Shown in pieces: positions 56,176-64,000 of a stretch of DNA of 64,000 nt; position 1 is the stretch's first letter, and every line of letters begins with the position of its first letter. Both the position numbers and the translations under genes were made by a program. Source of the stretch: Cynocephalus volans (taxonomy: Eukaryota; Chordata; Mammalia; Dermoptera; Cynocephalidae); the NCBI RefSeq assembly GCF_027409185.1, contig NC_084462.1, forward strand, positions 186,894,071 to 186,958,070, given 5' to 3'. Below the pieces are notes generated by a model that did no database searches, was not told where the DNA came from, and worked only from the letters and a program-made list of their open reading frames with translations.

Positions 56176-57419
56176 ATAGTAAATTTATTTTTAAGAAAAA
56201 ATGTCAAAGAAAAAATTCAAGGCCTAGAATAATAAAATTATAAATATTAAACTAGAAAAACAGGGGATAAAAATATTATTTTCCATTTATGCTGATCAGT
56301 GCTCAAAAGTTCTCAATTAAATCATGTTCAGCGTTAGATCCTTAAATCACTGGAGAAATATAGTCTGGGAACTCAAGTTTAAAATGCACTAAAATAAATT
56401 TCTATGCTTTAAAATAGCAAATCAAGTTGAATGAATGGGCTTGATGTTATGGAGGTCACTACCAGTAGGAAATAGAGATCCTTCCCTTGGAACTTCTTGA
56501 GAAGCCACATGTTGACCTGGGGCACTAAGAGTGGGGCATTATCTTCCTGTTTCAACCTCCCCTGCTGGTGCATACCCCTGAGAGGTTTAACTTATCTACA
56601 CATCAGGGAGGTATCTACCTGTGGGACTCAAAGTTCCCACTACAGTGAAGGAAGTTGCGCATCACCTGAGAGCTGTTTCAGGTAAAGGTGGATCATGTCC
56701 ATACAGAAATATCCAACACAAGTTCTGCTAAAATATGTCTTGGCCTGGGGGACATGAAAAGGAACAACAAAAATCCAGTCCAGTGTGTCCTTACATTTCT
56801 CTTTTCTTAGTTGGTTCCACACAGGTCCACTCAGTCCACTCTGCCACAAAGGCCAGACTGACTCCTCTTTGTCTCGGTGCATAGGTGCCATCTTAGCCTG
56901 AAAGACATGGGGCAGTTACCATCCCTGGTAGAAAAACTCTCTTTATCAGCTGAGCCACAGTCATAAGTATCCCCATAAGAAGACAACAAACATAGACTCG
57001 GATTAAGTGGAACCACTTCTCTGCCCTAGTGGAAGGATTGTGAAGTTATAAATAAAATGTTGCATTTAGTCAACACAAATGTGGTGAAAGGAATTAATCC
57101 TGCTTCTACACCCTTATTCCCAGACCCCTGTGTTGTAGCTATTGGGCCCAAGGCTCCTGTACTGCCCACTGATTTGGACCATATGTTGGGAACTAGATTA
57201 CACTGAAATGCCTTTGATGGAATTAATTTAGATCTCATAGTTTCTTCTGGAGATGATGTCATAAAACATTCTCGGTCACATCAATTTGGTTTTATTTTCA
57301 GAGACTTGAATTGGCCCTTCCATTGTTCTATTAGTCTTTTTGCTTCTGGAAAAATCTAAATGATGGATGACAACTTTAGCCCATGCGTGTGTTCCCATGG
57401 CCTCACATCCTATGACTCA
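56176..57419. other. Unassigned sequence, possibly old ERV
   Basis: Short frames on both strands (for example 56497-56685 plus; 56831-57016 minus, Cys-rich) match no family that I can name. From the adjoining LTR context it may be ERV internal sequence, but I cannot support a gene. Confidence 0.3.
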
Positions 57420-59099
57420 ACAACAACTAGTGTCCTTGGTCAGATTTTCTAAAAAAAACAAAACAAAACAAAACAAAACACTTGACTGCTCTTAATACAA
57501 AATTGTAAAAGTTTTTCTTTGTCTCTTAGATAACTGGTTTAAAAACTTATTTCATGATAAGTTCTTGTGCTCTCTGCCTTTAAAACCCTTTGTCACTTTG
57601 GTTTTATTTTTTGTAGTAATTTGTGATCTTATTCAACTAAATGTTTTAAGCCTTTTGTTATTTAATACAGCTTTCCAACACTAAATTCTGAAACTATAAA
57701 ATAACTTTGAGGAATTCCAAGGGCCCTGGAGTTTCTCAAAGGATATATGAAAGGTATATCAGAACTAATTGGCTATTAAATAAGTTAGGCTATTTGGGAA
57801 AGCATTGTCAGTACTGAAGGTGTTATGGATATGTGTTCCAAAATCTTGTACAGTTCTTAGATATCTGTGTCTTGATATAAATGCTACCAGTCATAATCTT
57901 GGTTTAATTATAATTTTAAAATGTTATGTCTTCAAATATTTCATGAAAAACTCTGATACAGTTTCTGACAAACTTTGAATTCATAGCTTTAAACTAAAGT
58001 TCCAAAATTCTAATGAAGAAACTGATGGGTTTGTGAAATTGTTCACTAAAGTCAAAACAACAAAAGTTAATTGGTAAATTAATTTAAAAGAATTATGGGT
58101 TTTTACAATTTCCTTATTTTAAAACACTGCTGGTTCTCCTAATGTTTTTCCAAATGTAAGAAAACTCTCTCTCTCTCTCTTAAGCTATCTATAATTAACA
58201 ATAGTTTGGTAAAATGTCATTTAAAACAGAGATAAAATAATTTGTTTTCTCCCTATTTGATCCCCCCCCCCAAATTTAATAACTTTAAGTATCCTTATGA
58301 TTATTATGGCAAGGTGGCTATTTTTATAAGTTCAATGAAAATTAACTCTCTCTCTATAACAGAATATAATTTAAAACTTTGGATATAAGGTAGCATGTCT
58401 CATTTCCATGTTGCTGACCTCTTTTTTATGTTGCCATAAATTTGGGCTGGTGTTGCTTCATCCTGCTGTTTATCTTTCCCTCGTGGGACAGATCACTGAA
58501 AGAAAGTGAGCTGAGATGCTTCTTTCAATCACCATCTGGGAAAGAGCTTTCCCAACACCGAGAGATTTATGCAAAGAAAAGTAAAACCTTTTCAATCTAG
58601 ATATTGATCATCAATGCTTTTATGAGGAATGCCTTGATCATAAAGGGGGAAATAATGTCTTCTCTATAAAAGCAGTTCTCTAAATTTTCCTGGCCTTAAA
58701 GAGAGTGTTTGTAACTTGAATGAGACATCCTGTTCTTAAGCAAAAGCCTTGTAATTGATCAAAAATTTTACAAAAGACTAGATGCTTTGGAAACAGTAAT
58801 GTCCTGGACAGTTTTAACATTAACAAACTCCCTGAACTCAGAATCAACTAATACATGGAACAGAATCCCTTTCCCAGATTTTCAACAATTGCTAATTACA
58901 CCCAATTCACAGAACCTGGAGTGAGCAGCTGCAGCCACCCTGAGACGATGACATCACCAGTCCTCACCTGAAGCAAATTAAAAGGACTTGCCATTCTAAA
59001 TGATACTAACTTTGCTTTAACAAAATGCTTTTTGTCTTATCTATGCCAACCTGATCTATAGCTTTTGCTTTTCCTTTTAAATAAATAAAGCGGGGGAGA
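57420..59099 (+). mobile_element. Probable ERV internal sequence 5' of the LTR at 59100
   Basis: AT-rich, non-coding, starting with an (AAAAC)n tract (57451-57480). It ends with a purine-rich run aaataaagcgggggaga (59083-59099) directly before the LTR's TG, as a polypurine tract would. No coding domain was recognised, so the class is unknown. Confidence 0.45.
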
Positions 59100-59662
59100 T
59101 GTGGAATATACTAAAAAGCATATGTACTTCACAAGGCCTGGTTTTCCAAAGCCTTGCAGTTTCAAATATTGACCTTGCGGAAGACTGGAAATTTCCCTCA
59201 GGCTATTAGTCTCTGTTGCAAGATAAGGATTGTGGCACAGCAGGTTGCTGGCTCAAAGACAGAGGAGTTACTGATTGTTGTGTAAAGATACTGAGAAAGT
59301 GCTGTTAAGAAGGAATGTTTGCTAAGATCAAGCTTTTGTTGGTGGATCACTTAATTATCTACTGGAATGTCACCTGGCTTGTTTCACTGAGAGTTACCAG
59401 CCTATATTGTTAAACTATAACCCACATTTGTTCTCTTCCTGTAACTTCCTGGTCTGGAAAATAAATGCAGGAAGAGAACCCCAATTCAGTGTTAATTTCC
59501 CAAAGAAGGAATACCTCTCGCTTGAGGGTTCTGGTGGGAGATTAACCACTTCGGGGCCTCTCACTGCTCAGTAGAGATGGGCTTTGAGTAATCCTTTGCA
59601 TCTCCATCACCCAGGGGAAGTGGGGTGACAAATCCGTGGGGGTGAAGCAATACAAAGAAACA
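59100..59662 (+). repeat. ERV LTR (family D)
   Basis: TG...CA element of 563 bases. An AATAAA-type poly(A) signal (aaaataaatgcagg) lies at 59457-59470. It is preceded by a polypurine-like tract and followed three bases later by a tRNA-Met-type primer site, so both neighbours expected of a 3' and of a 5' LTR are present. Confidence 0.65.
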
Positions 59663-59665
59663 AAA

Positions 59666-59683
59666 TGGTGCCTCGTGTGAGGC
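59666..59683 (+). other. Primer-binding-site-like sequence (tRNA-Met)
   Basis: TGGTGCCTCGTGTGAGGC, matching the elongator tRNA-Met complement at about 16 of 18 positions, just after the LTR end. Confidence 0.65.
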
Positions 59684-60915
59684 TCCTGGCTGGCTTGTAA
59701 TTAATTATAAGCCAATTTGGTACTTTGCACATAAAACAATTACACAAACAGACATGAACATAGAGACATAATATACATCTTACACACGCATGTATGCAGA
59801 CATAAACAACAAGGACAAAAAAAGGATCTTATAGGTTTTGTTCAAGATGTAATAAAAAGCTCACTGGTAAAAAGGACAGTCAGGTTTAGGTTGTTCTTTT
59901 TCCAAAAAGACTTATTGGTGAGCTTACCTTGCCTTAAAGAAAGCAAGATAACAAGTTTACATTGTAAAGCAAAGTATACAAACCTTTTCAAGAAGATGCA
60001 GAGAAGATTTTCTTCCTTTAAGAAGATAGCATGGAATTCTACCATAGGATTTTGTGAAGAAATACATAGATGACACTAGAAGAGAATTTAGAAGTCTGTC
60101 TAAGATAACCAAGTGGATGCCGGAAAATTTGAGACCATCTATTTAAACAGGTAGATTTTAGTCTAGTTTTTTTCTCAAATGAGTTACTGAACTCAAGGCT
60201 TGAGCCACCAATCAGAGATGAAACCATTTGACTCCTGAGGTTTTTAGGAGAAGAGCAGTAGACCCAAAAGGGGTCTGGTTGGTGCCATGGCTGCTTTTCT
60301 TCATAAAATCCATGAGTCTTCAGCGAATGAGAGTAGCACATGCAGTTAAGAAAAGAACCACTGCTTTTAAGAGAGGAGAAAGCATCATGCAGATAAGAAA
60401 GAAAAACATGCTCAAACAATACCAACACTGTAAAGAAATATTAACTTCCTTTACTTTAGCTTGTCCAATTTAAAGTTCTCTCAGTCACTAGCAAAGATTA
60501 AGTTTTATCCTTTTTTGGTGACATAAACATGTCTTAGATTTTTGTTAAGGTCTTGGATAGGTCTCAGAGCGACTTGATAGAACATGGTTGTTTAATATCC
60601 ACTAACAGTTTTACAGGCTGCCATTCAGTTACTCACAGCCTGCTGCTTTAAGGAGACATTGGAGTTGTAATGTATGTTCAGTCTCCCCTTTCGTTAACGA
60701 ATATCCATATTGTAAAAGTAAAGAAAATGAAAAAATATCTCCAGGGTTGAAAAAGCCTATTTGACCTGCTGCAGGCGTGCAGTCACAAATCGAAAGCCAC
60801 CTGTGACTCCCTTACCAGGATGCGTCTCCCTTATTAGGGACTCCTTGGCTGGGATGAACGGACGTCCTATTCCTCTCTAATGTTCGGCAGGTCAGTCTCC
60901 GATCCGTGGAGAATG
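59684..60915. other. Sequence between two facing primer sites
   Basis: AT-rich, no convincing gag or other domain on either strand. The minus-strand frame 60039-60428 is the longest but has no recognised motif. Likely ERV leader/internal remnants from both sides. Confidence 0.4.
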
Positions 60916-60933
60916 TCCTCACACAGGGCACCA
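60916..60933 (-). other. Primer-binding-site-like sequence (tRNA-Met), inverted
   Basis: The minus strand reads TGGTGCCCTGTGTGAGGA, one mismatch from the elongator tRNA-Met complement. The preceding minus-strand bases (CAACACAAAGCAACAAAA) mirror the LTR end at 59647-59665. Confidence 0.7.
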
Positions 60934-60954
60934 TTTTGTTGCTTTGTGTTGCCC

Positions 60955-62570
60955 AAGAAAAAATTAAACAAATAAAAAAAAAATAACCCTTAAAGCTAAT
61001 GAAAATAATGACATATACCAAAACATGTGGGACATCACAAAAGCAGTACAAAGAGGGAACTTGATCACAATAAATACATACATCAGAAGAATAAAAAGAT
61101 GACAAATAAACAGTGTTACGCTAAAACCTCAAAAAACTAGAAAAACAAGAACAATCCAAACCCAAAGTTAGTGGATGGAAAGAAGGAATTAAGATCAAAG
61201 CAGAACTAAATAGAAGGCCCCCCAAAATACAAAAAATCAACCAAACAAAAAGTTGTGGTTTTTGAGAAAACAAAATAGACAAGCCATTAACTAGGCTAAC
61301 TAGAAAAAGAAGAGAAAAGATCCAAATAGCAAAAATTAGAAATAAAAAAGGAAACATTATAACCAATACCGCAAAAATACAAAGAATCATTAGAGGCTGT
61401 CATAGCCAACACATTTGGAAACCTGGAGGAAATGGATAAATTTCTTGACACATGCAAACTACCTGGACTGAACCAAGAACACACAGAAAACCTGAACAGA
61501 CCAATAACAAGCAAAGAAATTGAAGATGAAATCAGTATTCTCCCAATAAAGAAAAGCCCAGGACCAGATGCTTTACTGCCAAATTCTACCAAACCTTCAA
61601 AGAGGAATTAACACCAATACTCTTCAATCTATTCCATAAATTGAAATGAAGGTCATTCTCCCAAATTCATTATTTTTCTTTTTGATAATAGTCATTCTAA
61701 CAGATGTGAGGTAATAGTTCATTGTGATTTCAAAAGACACTTTTCTGACAGTTAGTGATTTTGAGAAATTTTTCACATATCTCTTGGCCATTTATTTGTA
61801 CATCTTCTTTTAAGAAATGTATGTAAAAGAATTTTACCTATTCTTTGATCGGGTTGGTTTTTGTTATTGAATATTTTGTGTTCCTTGTATATTTTTAATA
61901 TTAGCACATTATCAGATGTATGAGTTTTCAAATCTTCTCTCCTAATCTGTAGGTCGTCTCTTTACAATGAGAAGGTTTTCTTTGCAGTTCAGAAGCTTTT
62001 GAGTTTTATGCAATACTATTTGTCCACTTTTGCTTTTGTTGTATGTGCTTTTGGGGTCATATTCAAAAAAATCATGGCCTAGATAAATGTCATGGAGCAT
62101 TTCTCACATGTTTTCTACGAGCAGTTTTCAAGTGTTAGGTCTTAGGTTTAGGTGTTTAATTCATTTTGAGTTGATTCTTGCAAGTGGTGTGAGATAAGGG
62201 TTCAATTTGATTCTTCCTCATGTGGCTATCCAGGTTTCCCAGCACAATTTACTAAAGAGGCTGTCCTTTCCCCATGGTCTGTTCTTGTCACCTTTATCAC
62301 ATGTCAATTAACTGCAATTACGTACATTTACTTCTGGGCTCTGTATTCGATTCCATCGATTGATACGTCTGTTTTTATATCAGCACTACACTGTTTTGGT
62401 CATGTACTGCTCATTTTTTATGGTCTATGCTTTCTTTGTCATGTGGCTGATCAGAGTTCACACATTTTCTTTTCCATTGTCCTAAGTCTCTACTCTTCCA
62501 CCAACACCACACAGTCTTGATTGTTGTGTATCCTAAAATAACTATATCCATTTTTTCTAAACATTAGCCA
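60955..62570. mobile_element. L1 with opposing halves
   Basis: 60955-61640 is sense ORF2 (atacaaagaatcattagagg, aaagcccaggaccagatg). From 61641 the sequence switches to antisense ORF2/3'-end text (ggtcgtctctttacaa, gcttttgttgtatgtgc, accacacagtcttgattg). The abrupt switch fits an inverted L1 or two independent fragments. Confidence 0.75.
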
Positions 62571-62673
62571 GGAGGAGAAACTCAGACTTTCAGAAAACTG
62601 CAACCCATTTCTCCTGCCCCCCTCTTTGTGAGGCTTAAGCGCCCCCTGGTTGTCCCATGTGCCCCTGCAGGGG

Positions 62674-62712
62674 GGTTTGTGTCTGGGCTCTCAATGACTT
62701 CCTGTCACTGTG
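62674..62712 (-). other. V(D)J recombination signal, 23-bp spacer (VH4 segment c)
   Basis: Heptamer CACAGTG (62706-62712), 23-base spacer (62683-62705), nonamer ACACAAACC (62674-62682). Confidence 0.95.
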
Positions 62713-63154
62713 TCTCTTGCACAATAATACACGGCCGTGTCCTCGGCAGTCACAGAGCTCAGCTGCAGGAAAAACTGGTTCTTGGACGTGTCTCTGGAAA
62801 TGAAGATGCGGCTCCGCAAAAAAGGGTTGTATTTTGTGACTCCAGAATGATCTATTTCCCCAATCCACTGCAGTCCCTTCCCCAGGGGCTGGCGAATCCA
62901 GTGCCACCAACTAATGCTGGTTGTGATGAATGATCCAGAGACTGTGCAGGTGAGGGACAGGGTCTGTGAGGGCTTCACCAGTCCTGGGCCCGACTCCTGC
63001 AGCTGCACCTGGGACAGGACACCTGGAGACAAGGAGAATCCGTCACTGTCAGTCACATGCAGTCACAGTCATCCCTACAGATCCATGTTTAACATTCGAG
63101 ACACTCACCTTGGAAAGCTGCCACCAGGCGAAGGAGAAGGCCCAGCAGTTCCAT
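62713..63154 (-). CDS. IGHV: IGHV segment c, VH4-type, apparently functional
   Basis: Leader exon 63109-63154 (46 bases) encodes [15 protein letters not shown] plus a split Gly, with donor GTGAGT. The V exon 62713-63022 follows a CAG acceptor: mature start [18 protein letters not shown], Cys in LTCTVSG, invariant Trp in WHWIRQ, CDR2 region IDHSGVT, framework 3 [15 protein letters not shown], and YYCARD next to the RSS. No stop or frameshift. Unusual points are PFLRSR where PSLKSR is typical, and an Arg in the hydrophobic core of the leader. It is more diverged from segments a and b than they are from each other and lies outside the duplicated block. Confidence 0.9.
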
Positions 63155-63264
63155 CTTTTTCCAGACCTTATTCTGTCTTCCCACAGACCTCAGCCCTGCC
63201 TGAGGCAAGAACTGTGAGCTCCCACAGGGTGAGAGCAGAATTTTACTTCAGGGCTTGGAGAGAT

Positions 63265-63272
63265 ATTTGCAT
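63265..63272 (-). promoter_or_regulatory. Immunoglobulin octamer ATGCAAAT (segment c)
   Basis: A perfect octamer on the minus strand, 110 bases upstream of the leader ATG. Confidence 0.9.
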
Positions 63273-63481
63273 ATTGGGAGGCCTGTCCTTACAGCTGGGG
63301 AGCGACTGAGTTCAGTCTCCCCTGAAAATTCCAAGGCCCCTGTGGGGCATCTCTTCTTTTGAACTCACGTGGTATATGTGAAAATTGATTATACATATTG
63401 GCTCATTTTTGTCATACCCCAAGGAATATTGGAGTGGAGGGTCCAATAGCAAAAAAAAAACACATGAGGCACACTAGCACC

Positions 63482-63763
63482 TGTGAGGAGCTGCCCGAAA
63501 TCGCCATTACAAGATGGCGCTGATTTCCGGTGGAGGGCAGGGCTGCTCGGTAACACGCCTGGGCCGATTAGGCAGCCACCAATAAGGTAGGAGCACGTCC
63601 TAGGCGAGGAGCAGTCTCTATATAAAGGGCGCGGGTTCCCTCGCTCGGGGTCTCCATTTTTGGCAAGCTTATGCTCTCCCTCTCAAGATGCATTAAAGCT
63701 GATCTGCAGAAGGATCCTTTGTGTGCCGCGTCGTTCTTGCTGGCGAGACGGTAGCGCGGGACA
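63482..63763 (+). mobile_element. Solo LTR, IAP-like (ERV2 class)
   Basis: A 282-base TG...CA element flanked by perfect 6-bp repeats AGCACC (63476-63481 and 63764-63769). The start region (gccattacaagatggcgctg) resembles IAP-type LTRs. TATATAAAG lies at 63619-63627 and an ATTAAA poly(A) signal at 63692-63697. No internal sequence is present, so it arose by LTR-LTR recombination. It points away from V segment c, whose octamer is about 210 bases to the left. Confidence 0.9.
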
Positions 63764-63769
63764 AGCACC

Positions 63770-64000
63770 TGCTGAAGAAACAGCCTGCTGCAAGCCTAAG
63801 ACCAGCTTTGCCAGGCACCTGATGGAATCTCCTGTGCTAAGACTAACTTTTACTTACTGCTCTCACTCGGCAGCTGAAGCCTGCCAGTTACCCCGAACTC
63901 CACTAGTGCCAATGGTCTTTCTTTCCAGGATTACATTACATCATCACATTCCTCCTCTTTATAAAACTTTCAGACTTTTATTTGTTTCTCAGACATACAG
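63770..64000. other. Right edge of the window, nothing recognised
   Basis: Unique-looking sequence after the target duplication; no gene or repeat seen. Confidence 0.5.

Noticed and set aside
60039-60473. Frames of 129 and 81 codons on opposite strands
   Set aside because: No recognisable motif, and they lie between two ERV primer sites; likely non-coding ERV remnants.
1-64000. IGHD or IGHJ segments, CRISPR arrays, or a novel defence-type gene system
   Set aside because: None noticed on either strand; the content is explained by V segments and retroelements. A short D segment could be missed by eye.

Overview
This is a window of mammalian genomic DNA from an immunoglobulin heavy-chain variable (IGHV) locus. 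Six V segments are recognisable and all lie on the minus strand, so the D/J/C genes should lie beyond the left edge. Three are VH4-type with an intact leader, V exon, octamer promoter and 23-bp-spacer RSS (23.1-23.5, 48.6-49.1 and 62.7-63.2 kb). Three are pseudogenes: two related clan-II-like copies at 0.7-1.1 and 27.4-27.9 kb and a VH3-type copy at 43.0-43.4 kb. There are no other host genes, and there is nothing bacterial, no CRISPR array and no operon.

Most of the rest is retroelement. No Alu, B1 or B2 was noticed, but one SINE derived from a tRNA-Ile-like sequence is present. Together with MST/THE1-like MaLR LTRs and many L1 copies, this suggests a non-primate euarchontan. tRNA-Ile SINEs are, to my recollection, typical of colugos (Dermoptera). 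The species call is an inference only.

Layout: 0.7-1.1 kb, V pseudogene 1. 2.9-19.7 kb, a deep nest: an L1 is split first by the SINE, which is itself split by gammaretrovirus-like provirus A (minus strand), and then by a MaLR element (minus), which is split by provirus B (plus), a relative of A. 20.3-26.1 kb, segmental duplication copy 1 with VH4 segment a. 27.4-27.9 kb, V pseudogene 2. 29.6-34.6 kb, L1 elements; the plus-strand L1 is interrupted by provirus C (34.6-41.4 kb, minus), a betaretrovirus-like element with 6-bp target duplications, a tRNA-Met-like primer site and a gamma-type env TM remnant. 43.0-43.4 kb, VH3 pseudogene. 46.0-51.7 kb, segmental duplication copy 2 with VH4 segment b and an extra LTR-like insertion. 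52.9-62.6 kb, L1 copies and an LTR region with two facing tRNA-Met primer sites. 62.7-63.2 kb, VH4 segment c. 63.5-63.8 kb, a solo LTR resembling IAP-type LTRs.

The V segments are substrates for V(D)J recombination; proviruses A, B and C are all disabled by frameshifts, stops, deletions or lost catalytic residues. I found no convincing undescribed system. The most interesting items are the duplicated V blocks, the four-level nesting, an FR2 Arg-to-Cys change in segment b, a pseudogene with a perfect RSS, the mosaic provirus C, and the facing LTR/primer-site pair near 59.7-60.9 kb.
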